A program made the position numbers and the translations under genes. The notes beneath the pieces are model-generated. The model was not told the DNA's origin. It searched no databases and saw nothing but the letters and a program-made list of their open reading frames with translations. From positions 1 through 64,000 of the forward strand of contig CALVDO010000008.1 in assembly GCA_944326355.1 (NCBI GenBank): a stretch of DNA of 64,000 bases, given 5' to 3'. This DNA is from an uncultured Bacteroidales bacterium (GTDB taxonomy: Bacteria > Bacteroidota > Bacteroidia > Bacteroidales > UBA932). Numbering within the stretch: position 1 is the first letter of the stretch; each line of letters opens with the position of its first letter. Shown piece after piece: positions 1 to 7,174 of this stretch.

Positions 1-1
1 C

Positions 2-598
2 GCTCGTCCCATCCTTGTAATTACCTATACTTCAATATTTTCAAAGAACTTTTGCGGTTTTTTACCGGACACTAATGTTATAGAAAGTATAATAGATAAT
101 GAATCTCTGTATAGGAGTAAGTTAATCAATATAATGCCAGTTGGGGGATGGAAAAATGTTTTAAGAATGCAAGATGAACTGTGTAGATCAAATATATTAG
201 GTGTAGGAACAAAAATAATAAGTATTCTTGATGGGGATGTGGAATGTGATTTTCATCGAGATTTTACTACAAAAGGAATATATACAAATTTAATTGTTAA
301 TTTTCTTCCAATTCAAAGTTTAGAAAAATATCTATATGATAAAATCATACTGAATTGCGATTCGGAATTTTGTAAAGAGGTCGGAGATAGATTTTTTAAA
401 GTTAAGTCGCTAAAACAAATCGTTGATACTTTTGTGAAGAAAGGGGACAATAAGGCATTTTATAATTATTTAATAAAAAATCTGAATGAACAAGGTATTG
501 AAGAACATATTTTTGTTACTAAAATATGTGAAATGATATATAAAAAAGAAAATATGGATAAAATTATTTCTTTCCTACAAAACATATTAAAAGATTAA
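2..598 (+). CDS. C-terminal part of an OLD/AAA-type ATPase-nuclease (5' end outside window)
   Basis: The reading frame is open from base 2, so the first Met at 134 is internal and the gene starts before the window. The visible ~198 residues contain a GGW motif followed by an ILDGD stretch (about residues 75-79), which resembles the acidic motif of the TOPRIM half of OLD-family and other AAA_15-type nucleases. A FLPIQSLEKYL segment follows, as is common in those proteins. The rest is a Lys-rich helical tail. Such proteins usually carry an N-terminal ABC-type ATPase that gates a DNA or RNA nuclease, often in phage defence. The gene is far more AT-rich than the housekeeping genes downstream. The family call is from motif resemblance only; the ATPase half is not visible. 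Confidence 0.5.
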   Translation, partial: ARPILVITYTSIFSKNFCGFLPDTNVIESIIDNESLYRSKLINIMPVGGWKNVLRMQDELCRSNILGVGTKIISILDGDVECDFHRDFTTKGIYTNLIVNFLPIQSLEKYLYDKIILNCDSEFCKEVGDRFFKVKSLKQIVDTFVKKGDNKAFYNYLIKNLNEQGIEEHIFVTKICEMIYKKENMDKIISFLQNILKD

Positions 599-908
599 GA
601 AAATCTATTGGAGTTTCGTAGAATCTTGCCATCTTTGCAAAAAGTTCTTTGGAAGCAAAACTATAGTAAACTGATGATGAAAGTCAGATGCTGTAATGAT
701 ACTATAGAAAACTAAACGGGACTGAACCGTTGGACTTAAAATGCACAGTTTGTAAATCAGTTTGTTAAAAAATAATCTATATTGACAATCAGTGATTTAA
801 CTAATGTATTTTACTCCCTGAGGGAGCACAAAGGCGGTGAATTTCACCGCCTTTTTCGTGTTATGCCGAATTTGGCGGAGTGCCCCCATGGGTATAATGG
901 TATAATTG
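599..908. other. Intergenic AT-rich stretch without a gene
   Basis: No convincing ORF on either strand. It holds the terminator at 831-857 and, just before it, the short palindrome CTCCCTGAGGGAG (813-825). The AT-rich composition matches the genes on both sides. No tRNA or integrase remnant was recognised. Confidence 0.5.
831..857 (+). terminator. Rho-independent terminator
   Basis: The stem AAGGCGGTGA / TCACCGCCTT, closed by a very short loop, is followed by a T-run. It lies 230 bases after the OLD-type gene and before the IS remnant, so it probably ends that transcript. Confidence 0.75.
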
Positions 909-1902
909 GGCCTAGTCGACAAATTTCATGATGGCACACGAGTAAATATTTCTTAGTCGACAAAATTCATGATACTTGTGTCAATAATGGCGTGATATAT
1001 ATTCGTCAATGAGTTTTATCCTATGCTCTCTTGTGAGCCCGCTGTGGACTCATACCTTTGACTTGATGTCAGCGAATACCGCCTCAAGTCGTCCGTTGTT
1101 TGTATTCGGAATGATTCTGTCCTTGTAGTCATAGAAGGTCCATAGCCGTCCCATGTTCCTTTTAAGGCTGAGATATGCGCTCCTGGACATACCATCCGTC
1201 GAAAGCCCCGATGAAACTCTCCTTGTCCATCCTGGTCATGCTGCCGGCGAGGGAGAGGAGCTCCCGCGAAGCCTCAATGTCGGGATTCCCTGTGAGATAG
1301 TGTCTCACCGTCATCATCTGGTGGAACTGGCAGTGCTGGACAGGATATGTCTTCAGCGCTTCGGCTAGGCCGCGCAGGCCGTCTATGACCACCCCGTATA
1401 TCCTGAAACCGTGCTCCCTGAGCCAGCACACTCCTTCAATATAGCCTGCTATAGTCTCGTACCTGACGTACTTGCGCCACAGGATCTTGTTCCTGTAGGC
1501 GTCCTTTATCGCCATCAGACCGAAGTCCCTGCCCCAGTAGGTCGTGTCCATCTGGATGACGACATTCTTGTCCCTTGAAACTTTCTGTACATAACGCATC
1601 CCTTCCAGGTCCCGATCTATCGTCCTTACTGACACTCCATACTTATCTGCAAGCTGCCTCCGTGTCTGCTTGCCTTCAATGTAGTCGGAGATGACTTGCG
1701 ACTTGTCGCGCCGTAAACCGCCTAAAAACTGGCGGCCACAATCTTTGCATTTATACTGCTGTTTCCTGCCTCTCAGGCCGTTCCTGACCACATTGGACGA
1801 CCCACAAAAAAAGCATTTTTTGCCATATCAATAATAATCTCTGCAAATATATTAAAATCAATAAATTGCAGGGACTTTATCCTACTTTTTGTCGACTAGG
1901 CC
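909..1902 (-). mobile_element. Degenerate IS256-like insertion sequence with terminal inverted repeats
   Basis: GGCCTAGTCGACAAA at 909-923 is matched by its reverse complement at 1888-1902, defining an element of about 1 kb that contains one broken transposase gene. The left end is doubled: CCTAGTCGACAAATTTCATG (from 911) is followed 41 bp later by a near copy, CTTAGTCGACAAAATTCATG (from 952). That suggests two nested or successive insertions, or a slipped end. A clear target-site duplication was not found; only AATT is shared by the flanks. Confidence 0.75.
981..1826 (-). pseudogene. IS256-family transposase, Zn-binding variant, disrupted
   Basis: The longest intact stretch (1162-1791, GTG start) covers the C-terminal half of an N-terminal zinc ribbon (CKDCGRQF), a helix-turn-helix region, and two DDE-type aspartates in QMDTTYWG and VVIDGLRGL. 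Three lesions break the ancestral frame. An A6 tract (1816-1821) separates ATG at 1824-1826 from an in-frame CFFCGSSN zinc-knuckle half, so one extra A would restore MAKKCFFCG. A one-base shift near 1165 diverts the frame just before AYLSLKRNMGRLW. A TGA at 1050-1052 lies after LEAVFADIKSKV, where the third catalytic acid (Glu) would sit. The reconstructed protein is about 280 residues, near family size. It is almost certainly inactive unless translation slips. Confidence 0.8.
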
Positions 1903-2123
1903 AATTTTTCTGGATGTGAGTTCTTGTCCCGAGAACGAAAAAGTGCCCTCTGTCGTTAAGCATCTCAGGTATGTAGACATACTGAAGAGTCCTCAGTTTT
2001 AGAGCGTCAATAGAGATTTTTCACTCGCCTTCTGCGTAACGACAATATCTTTTCCCGAGAAAACGCATCATTTCTGTAGGCACTTTGTAAGTAAATCGCA
2101 TTCGCTCTATGCTTTTCGGTTGC
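1903..2123. other. Short intergenic region with a possible ORF remnant
   Basis: On the minus strand a 26-codon ORF (2024-2101) begins MRFTYKVPTEMM and stops. A second, offset frame downstream of it stays open into the IS end. This could be the remnant of a gene interrupted by the insertion, but no family was recognised. Confidence 0.3.
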
Positions 2124-3707
2124 TTAGAGATCCTTGTAGTGATACTTGTTTTTTGGGTATTTATTCCTGTTTTCTTCGTCTTCAATTGCTGTGATATATA
2201 AATACATAATCGGATCAGCCTTGAGCTTGTAATGTATTATGCGGCCTTTTGCGTCTCGTTTGTTTTCCAATAGGCCTTTGGCGTCTTCAAGCGCCCCTTC
2301 AATTTTATTTAATTCTGAAACTCTCAGTATCAGATCTTTTTTAGCGGCTATTTTCTCTTGTTCCCAGTATGTTTCCCAAGTTATTTCCGGTTTTTTCACA
2401 ATGTATTTCTGAAGTAGGTTTCTGGCCGCTTCTACGGTTATGACATCATTCTGAAATAGATCCGGAATACGCTGTATCCAATATGCCAGAAAATCAAGAT
2501 TCTGTTTTTTTATATCGGGAATCTGCCTTATTGCATTGTGTATTATTTCAATGTATGTTTTTGTGTCTTTTTTTGAAAGACCATTAAAGGTTATGCTAAT
2601 TGCATCCTCCTGCTTAGATATTTCTTTTCCTGCTTCAATCCAATTTTTATAACTCCGTGGATATCTACTGTTCCACTTTATCTCATTGGGGATGTTTATT
2701 CCGTCTTTCTCGCTGTATGAATAGACAAGACCTCCGTTCAAATCTCCGAATTTTGGTAATAGATTCTTGCTATATATATTGCATTCGATCTGTGAGTTTT
2801 TTGAGTCGGAGAATTGCGCATAATCTGAAGGACGTAAGCTGAAACAGTATAAACTGTTGAATGCTTTTTTCCTCGCCTGCGTTTTGTCTTCAAAACAGAT
2901 TTGGCACCCATTTTCATTTCTTGATATGAACCATTCAACAAAATTATTCGAGCTATAGTCTTGTATCGTACCGAAGGTTAACATTATGCCTTCTTCGTTT
3001 TCTTGAATTGACTCCAGGATGCCCGTATAAAGCTTGTCCTGCAAGAGTTGAAACCATGCATTATTTAAGGTTTTCTTGTCCCAAATAATGACAATTTTGT
3101 TCTTCCGGTAGGGGTTCATGATAAAGCTAACAAGAGTATATCGCCATTGTTCTTCACATATGTGACACGAGGGAGTGTAAACCAGAGTCAACCCCTTTAG
3201 AGTGGCGTCTTTCGAGTCGATAGTCCATTCTGCGGAAGATGTGGTAAGGATGTGAAACCAGTTGTCCGTTTTATCGTTGCTATATATGGAAATATAATCC
3301 TTAGGGTCCCCCAATTCATTTGAGAAAGAGTTAAGCAATGCCAGGTCTGTACTTAGCTTCTCAATGCTTTCGGAGAACCACATCTTTGCTTTGGCTTTGC
3401 AAATTTCCTGCAGCCTGACTTTATCTGGAGACAGTTCCATATAGTTCTTTAGCGCATTAGCTCGTGAGTCCAGCAGTATATTCGAGTTTGTGAATTTACC
3501 CTTGATGATGTTTATGACTTTTTGAATATAACCGTCGGATTGATGCCTTACTGCAAATTCTTCCAGAATTTTGCTGCCCATAAAACAAGATGCGCAAGTT
3601 TTTCCAAGGCCATGTGAATTCGATTCGGACATTAATGCAGAGTCAGAGTCTGCGGTTCTTGCCTCTTTAAGCAAAAAATCTAGTGCTTTTGAAAAAAACT
3701 CTTTCAT
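2124..3707 (-). CDS. Unrecognised 527-aa protein with three CxxC pairs
   Basis: I do not recognise this protein. It has no signal peptide or membrane segment, so it is probably cytoplasmic. Three CxxC pairs are spaced along the chain: C38/C41 (KTCASC), about 185/188 (PSCHIC) and about 281/284 (GCQIC). They could bind a metal or an iron-sulfur cluster. The last ~120 residues are charged and helical (QEKIAAKKDLILRVSELNK). The gene is AT-rich like its neighbours and transcribed divergently from the AlbA_2 operon across a 218-bp AT-rich spacer, so the two may be co-regulated. A role as sensor or effector in an accessory defence module is only inference. Confidence 0.6.
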   Translation of the reverse strand: MKEFFSKALDFLLKEARTADSDSALMSESNSHGLGKTCASCFMGSKILEEFAVRHQSDGYIQKVINIIKGKFTNSNILLDSRANALKNYMELSPDKVRLQEICKAKAKMWFSESIEKLSTDLALLNSFSNELGDPKDYISIYSNDKTDNWFHILTTSSAEWTIDSKDATLKGLTLVYTPSCHICEEQWRYTLVSFIMNPYRKNKIVIIWDKKTLNNAWFQLLQDKLYTGILESIQENEEGIMLTFGTIQDYSSNNFVEWFISRNENGCQICFEDKTQARKKAFNSLYCFSLRPSDYAQFSDSKNSQIECNIYSKNLLPKFGDLNGGLVYSYSEKDGINIPNEIKWNSRYPRSYKNWIEAGKEISKQEDAISITFNGLSKKDTKTYIEIIHNAIRQIPDIKKQNLDFLAYWIQRIPDLFQNDVITVEAARNLLQKYIVKKPEITWETYWEQEKIAAKKDLILRVSELNKIEGALEDAKGLLENKRDAKGRIIHYKLKADPIMYLYITAIEDEENRNKYPKNKYHYKDL

Positions 3708-3712
3708 GTTGT

Positions 3713-3825
3713 AAATATAATAAAATATAATAAAATATAAAACAATATATTAGATTAAAGTTTTAAAATTTTAATATATTATTAGTCTATTAAAAATGCT
3801 TATTATTAATATATTAGATAAAATT
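3713..3825. promoter_or_regulatory. AT-rich divergent control region with direct repeats
   Basis: The spacer between the 527-aa gene and the AlbA_2 operon has a 10-bp tandem repeat (AAAATATAAT, about three copies, 3713-3742). AATATATTAGAT(T/A)AA occurs at 3744-3758 and 3808-3822, 64 bp apart, with a related AATATATTATTAG at 3773. Such spaced direct repeats are typical of regulator-binding sites. No regulator is identified. Confidence 0.4.
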
Positions 3826-3831
3826 ATGCTC

Positions 3832-3839
3832 TATCTTTG
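3832..3839 (+). promoter_or_regulatory. Bacteroidota -7 element for the AlbA_2 operon
   Basis: TATCTTTG fits the TAnnTTTG -7 consensus exactly and lies 86 bp before the ATG at 3926. No good TTTG -33 box is present at the expected distance, which suggests that an activator may be needed. Confidence 0.5.
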
Positions 3840-3853
3840 TGGCAAGAGATAAA

Positions 3854-3895
3854 GGGGCATTCCTCCGATTGCCGAGCCGGGGAATAAATATGCCC
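3854..3895 (+). promoter_or_regulatory. Structured 5' leader hairpin before the AlbA_2 gene
   Basis: GGGC (3855-3858) pairs with GCCC (3892-3895), and directly stacked on it ATTCCTC (3859-3865) pairs with GGGGAAT (3879-3885), leaving an AT-rich bulge. The hairpin lies between the -7 box and the start codon, so it would be at the 5' end of the mRNA. It is G/C-rich inside an AT-rich region. It matches no riboswitch class I know. Confidence 0.4.
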
Positions 3896-3925
3896 AATTT
3901 AAAATAGCTTGGCCATAACAAAATT

Positions 3926-4624
3926 ATGAACCATTTAATTATTGCTGCGAATGAAGGCGGCTATTTAACAAAGGAAGGAGCTTATATAGAGAAATCAACT
4001 ATCACCGGGCGGCTCAGAAAGGAACTGGTTGCCACTGGGACAGAAAATGAATTAAAGATAGGCATAGAAGTACCTGTGTATAGAAGCCTGTCTGGAAAAA
4101 TTTATCTGGATAAACGCTTTTGCTATGTGCAAGAATGTGGCGTTGGAGGGACGGAGCATCTGATAGAATCTGATCATCTGGAGCTTAAACAAAGTCTTTT
4201 TGTGACAGCTTCCGGAGATTGTGATAAAGAAGGAGGTGGCGGCCCGAAACAATTTGAGGTTTTGGCTCGTGCTATTTTTTCCTTTGTCAATGCTGGAATT
4301 AAAGACTGGTCCTTGAAAATCGGTTATTATAATAACGGAACGCCAAAAGGGTTGGATGCGGAGGTCCCTACGATAGCGGATGAAAGGAGCTTTGAGGTCA
4401 GATTTAAGAATTATATCGCGCAAACTTGCAACAAAAGGCTTTTTGCTAGGTCTCTGAGTTTTAATTGGAGTAAGGTGGAAGGAAAGAAAGTGCTCTCGAT
4501 CTCAGCAGATGAATGGCATGGAGGCCTGCTTCTTTTGGAAGGGGTGAAACTGTATCTCAGAGATGGGGCTAGTTCTGTGCTTCTTAAGTGGGACGATTTA
4601 CTTAATTATATAAAGAGTTTATGA
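3926..4624 (+). CDS. Schlafen-type AlbA_2 domain protein
   Basis: Residues ~80-220 follow the Schlafen AlbA_2 (AAA_4) pattern. There is an acidic ESDHLELKQS segment (E81, E86, K88), a helix ending IFSFVNAG (117-124), the strand-turn KIGYYNNGTPKG (131-142), a long helix (FKNYIAQTC), a strand with KVLSISADE, and KLYLRDGASSV (208-218), which matches the family's 'YVR.GSS' ending. At 232 residues it is an isolated domain without a fused helicase or HTH. The usual GG after the FVNA helix is replaced by IKDW. AlbA_2 proteins bind nucleic acid, and some Schlafens cut tRNA or rRNA; nuclease activity here is inference. Its stop overlaps the next ORF as ATGA, so translational coupling is likely. Confidence 0.65.
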   Translation: MNHLIIAANEGGYLTKEGAYIEKSTITGRLRKELVATGTENELKIGIEVPVYRSLSGKIYLDKRFCYVQECGVGGTEHLIESDHLELKQSLFVTASGDCDKEGGGGPKQFEVLARAIFSFVNAGIKDWSLKIGYYNNGTPKGLDAEVPTIADERSFEVRFKNYIAQTCNKRLFARSLSFNWSKVEGKKVLSISADEWHGGLLLLEGVKLYLRDGASSVLLKWDDLLNYIKSL

Positions 4625-4800
4625 GTAATTTGAATCCGATGTCGGAGGAGCCAAGATGGCTTGCTCCGGCAAAGAGCCTTATAAACAAGGCAGCTCCGGT
4701 AATAGCTGATGCTATAAGTAACGCTATTGACGGTGCTGTAGATAAATTTGTGAATTTTTTGAATGGAGGAAATCAAGATGGAAACCAGCCTCGTTGTTAA
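4621..4800 (+). CDS. 59-aa small protein, coupled to the AlbA_2 gene
   Basis: The ATG at 4621 overlaps the TGA of the AlbA_2 gene (ATGA). It encodes MSNLNPMSEEPRWLAPAKS followed by a helix rich in Ala, Ile and Val with regularly placed Lys and Asp (VIADAISNAIDGAVDKFVNF), then a polar Asn/Gly/Gln tail ending in Cys. The middle would be an amphipathic helix. No family recognised. Overlap on both sides with other ORFs argues that it is translated. It could be a membrane-active effector, an antitoxin-like partner or a secreted peptide; nothing in the sequence decides between these. Confidence 0.5.
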   Translation: MSNLNPMSEEPRWLAPAKSLINKAAPVIADAISNAIDGAVDKFVNFLNGGNQDGNQPRC

Positions 4801-4867
4801 GAAAGTAGCTAAAGTGATTGTTGCAGCGCTCCTTGCGGAAGTGTCCAGAGAGCTGTTAAAAAAGTGA
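4778..4867 (+). CDS. 29-aa amphipathic peptide overlapping the 59-aa ORF
   Basis: ATG at 4778 lies 23 bases inside the preceding ORF in another frame and is preceded at good spacing by GGAGGA (4764-4769), a strong Shine-Dalgarno sequence unusual for Bacteroidota. The product, METSLVVKKVAKVIVAALL plus AEVSRELLKK, has a hydrophobic core flanked by Lys pairs and would form a cationic amphipathic or membrane-inserting helix, like short type I toxin peptides. No homolog is known to me. The RBS and overlap support real translation, but a chance ORF of this length cannot be excluded. Confidence 0.45.
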   Translation: METSLVVKKVAKVIVAALLAEVSRELLKK

Positions 4868-4943
4868 TAGAATGAAGGCGCTTCATGAAATGGTCCCTTA
4901 CCTATTGCTTTTGATTTAGATTGGCGGGCATTGCATAAAACGA

Positions 4944-4975
4944 AAAGACTCCCGATTATCTGATCAGGAGTCTTT
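4944..4975. terminator. Bidirectional terminator between small-ORF operon and tRNA-Glu
   Basis: AAAGACTCC (4944-4952) pairs with GGAGTCTTT (4967-4975), with T-rich ends in both directions. It would stop the plus-strand AlbA_2 operon and the minus-strand tRNA transcript. Confidence 0.7.
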
Positions 4976-4980
4976 CTTTG

Positions 4981-5052
4981 TACTCGGCCGGAGAATCGAA
5001 CTCCGATTGCAAGATTGAGAATCTTGAGTACTAACCGTTATACGAGCCGAGC
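4981..5052 (-). tRNA. tRNA-Glu (CTC)
   Basis: A full cloverleaf can be drawn on the minus strand: acceptor GCTCGGC/GCCGAGT, D arm with GGTTAG, anticodon stem CAAGA/TCTTG around loop TTCTCAA giving anticodon CTC (Glu), and T stem CGGAG/CTCCG with loop TTCGATT. The discriminator base is A and no CCA is encoded. It marks the edge of the AT-rich island, a usual integration site for mobile DNA. Confidence 0.9.
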
Positions 5053-5171
5053 GTTTTTTTATTTTTGGGACTGCAAAGATATGGCGAATTTTTGATGTCT
5101 CCAAATTTTTCTGCAATTATTTTCTGATATTTTTTAGCTTCAGACGGATTGCCTTGAGTATCAGGAAGACG

Positions 5172-5540
5172 TCATTTCATGAAGACGAAGAATACCGCGA
5201 GTATCAGGCAGATGAATGCCGCGAGATGGTTCCATTCGAGGCTCTGATTCTTGAAGAGGAGCGTGGCGATGACCGTGAATACAGTGAGTGAAATGACCTC
5301 CTGGATCACTTTCAGCTGCATGAGGTTGAACGGACCGCCGTTCTCGACGAATCCGATGCGGTTGGCCGGGACCTGGGCACAGTATTCGAAGAAGGCGACT
5401 CCCCATGAGAAAAGGATGACAAGGATCAGCGGCCAGCCCGATGATATCTTCATTTCCTGCAGCTTGAGGTGGCCGTACCATGCAAATGTCATGAAGATGT
5501 TGGATGTGATGAGCAGCAGTATTGTGCTAAGTGCTTTCAT
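5172..5540 (-). CDS. DUF486 (DMT-type) small membrane protein
   Basis: The chosen Met (5538-5540) gives 122 residues beginning MKALSTILLLITSNIFMTFAW, the typical DUF486 start; the upstream Met at 5579 adds 13 unlikely residues. Four hydrophobic segments are visible (about residues 4-24, 34-52, 75-95 and 100-120). Between them lies ...FEYCAQVPANRIG, the conserved DUF486 signature. It resembles half of a drug/metabolite transporter and probably sits in the inner membrane. Substrate unknown. Confidence 0.85.
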   Translation of the reverse strand: MKALSTILLLITSNIFMTFAWYGHLKLQEMKISSGWPLILVILFSWGVAFFEYCAQVPANRIGFVENGGPFNLMQLKVIQEVISLTVFTVIATLLFKNQSLEWNHLAAFICLILAVFFVFMK

Positions 5541-5584
5541 GCGATGTTCGTTTTGTTTTTCGGGCTGCAAAAGTAACATTAATA

Positions 5585-5614
5585 TTGGAAATATCGTCTT
5601 CTTTTCTAAATTTG
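5585..5614 (+). promoter_or_regulatory. Promoter of the phosphohexomutase gene
   Basis: TTG at 5585-5587 and TAAATTTG at 5607-5614 are 19 bases apart, matching the Bacteroidota -33/-7 arrangement, 75 bp before the ATG at 5690. Confidence 0.55.
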
Positions 5615-5689
5615 CACAGTTGCGTTCTCACCTGCCGGAAGACGCGGCTCGAGAGAAACGGATGTCGAAATCAGCAAATTACTTAAGAT

Positions 5690-7162
5690 ATGACACTCAT
5701 AAAATCAATTTCCGGGATACGCGGCACAATCGGTGGCGCACCCGGTGACGCCCTTACTCCGGTTGACATAGTCAAGTTCACCTATGCCTATTGTGTCAAG
5801 CTGCGCGAGAGGATATCAAAGGCGCAGGGAGAAAGATATAAGGTCGTCGTGGGCAAGGATGCCCGCATCTCGGGAGAGATGGTAGAGCAGATCGTCTGCG
5901 GCACTCTGCTGTCATGCGGTGTAGATGTGGTGAAGGCGGGATATGCCTCGACTCCGACGACCGAAATGGCGGTTATTTTTGAGAAGGCGGACGGAGGCAT
6001 CATCCTCACGGCTTCGCATAATCCAAAGCAGTGGAACGCCCTCAAGCTTCTCAATGAGAAGGGAGAGTTCCTCAATGCCGAGGAAGGGGCAAGCATCCTT
6101 GCCTGCGCGGAAGCCGAGGATTTTGATTTCTGCGATGTGGACTCCATCGGGAGCATGGTCGAAAAGGATTTCACCGATATGCACATCGATGCCGTCCTGG
6201 CTCTCGACGCCGTGGATGTGGAGGCTGTTCGCAAGGCGGGCTTCAAGGTGGCTCTCGATGCCGTCAATTCGGTGGGCGGAATCATCATGCCGCGACTCTT
6301 CGAACGGCTCGGAGTTGAGTGCGTGAAGGTCAACTGCACACCGGACGGACATTTCGCCCACAATCCTGAGCCGCTTCCGGCCAATCTTACGGAGCTCTGC
6401 TCCGCCGTGACGGCAAACGGCGCCGACCTCGGCGTTTCCGTGGATCCTGATGTGGACAGGCTCGCCCTCATCTGTGAGAACGGTACGCCGTTCGGAGAGG
6501 AGTACACTCTCGTGAGTGTGGCGGACTATCTCCTTTCCCGTGCTGAAGCTAAGGCTCGTGAGGCAGGAGTGTCGGCGGATGAGGCAGTGGCTCCTTACAG
6601 GCTTGCGACGGTGTCCAATCTCTCTTCGTCGAGGGCGCTGAGAGATGTGACAGAGAGCTACGGAGGGAAGTATTTTTCGGCTGCTGTCGGCGAAGTCAAC
6701 GTTACCACTGAGATGAAGCGCTGCGGGGCTCTCATCGGAGGCGAGGGCAACGGAGGCGTCATCTATCCGGCTCTCCACTACGGCCGTGACGCCATTGTGG
6801 GAGCTGCTCTGTTCCTCACCAACCTGGCCCATAAGGGATGCCGCGTGTCTGAGCTGCTTGAGACCTATCCGAAGTACCATATAACAAAGAACAGAATCGA
6901 ACTCTCCGACAAGTCGATGATTGACAGGATTCTCGACAGAATGAAGTCAATCTATGCGTCTGAGGACGTCAATGATGTCGACGGAGTGAAGATCTCTTTC
7001 GAGTCGAAGAAGGAATGGGTGCATCTGCGCCGCTCCAACACTGAGCCTATCATCAGAGTATATGCCGAGGCTTCGACTGAGGACGCCGCAGAGGCTCTTG
7101 CGCACAGGATTATGGACATCGCTGCCGGGATAATCGGCGGAGAAGGGGCCGCGAAGGCATAG
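5690..7162 (+). CDS. glmM: Phosphoglucosamine mutase / phosphohexomutase
   Basis: An alpha-D-phosphohexomutase of 490 residues with all four domains. The phosphoserine loop is TASHNP (about residues 101-106), the metal site is DPDVDRL (about 242-248), the sugar-binding loop is GEGNGG (about 346-351), and the C-terminal phosphate-binding loop is RRSNTEP. GlmM converts glucosamine-6-phosphate to glucosamine-1-phosphate for UDP-GlcNAc, peptidoglycan and LPS synthesis. The Bacteroidales enzymes of this type are usually annotated as phosphoglucosamine mutase, but phosphomannomutase activity cannot be excluded from sequence. A NamZ-like gene follows 12 bases later and is probably co-transcribed, which fits a cell-wall amino-sugar context. 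Confidence 0.85.
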   Translation: MTLIKSISGIRGTIGGAPGDALTPVDIVKFTYAYCVKLRERISKAQGERYKVVVGKDARISGEMVEQIVCGTLLSCGVDVVKAGYASTPTTEMAVIFEKADGGIILTASHNPKQWNALKLLNEKGEFLNAEEGASILACAEAEDFDFCDVDSIGSMVEKDFTDMHIDAVLALDAVDVEAVRKAGFKVALDAVNSVGGIIMPRLFERLGVECVKVNCTPDGHFAHNPEPLPANLTELCSAVTANGADLGVSVDPDVDRLALICENGTPFGEEYTLVSVADYLLSRAEAKAREAGVSADEAVAPYRLATVSNLSSSRALRDVTESYGGKYFSAAVGEVNVTTEMKRCGALIGGEGNGGVIYPALHYGRDAIVGAALFLTNLAHKGCRVSELLETYPKYHITKNRIELSDKSMIDRILDRMKSIYASEDVNDVDGVKISFESKKEWVHLRRSNTEPIIRVYAEASTEDAAEALAHRIMDIAAGIIGGEGAAKA

Positions 7163-7174
7163 GGGACTGACGCG

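Noticed and set aside
4981..5052. Direct att-like copy of the tRNA-Glu 3' end in the island
   Set aside because: I searched by eye for a second copy of the tRNA 3' sequence in 1-4980 and found none; an integrase gene is also absent from the window.
5788..6880. Long antisense ORFs (up to 322 codons) across the phosphohexomutase gene
   Set aside because: They lie fully opposite a well-conserved gene, have Arg/Ser/His-rich composition without a family pattern, and result from the GC-rich codon bias.
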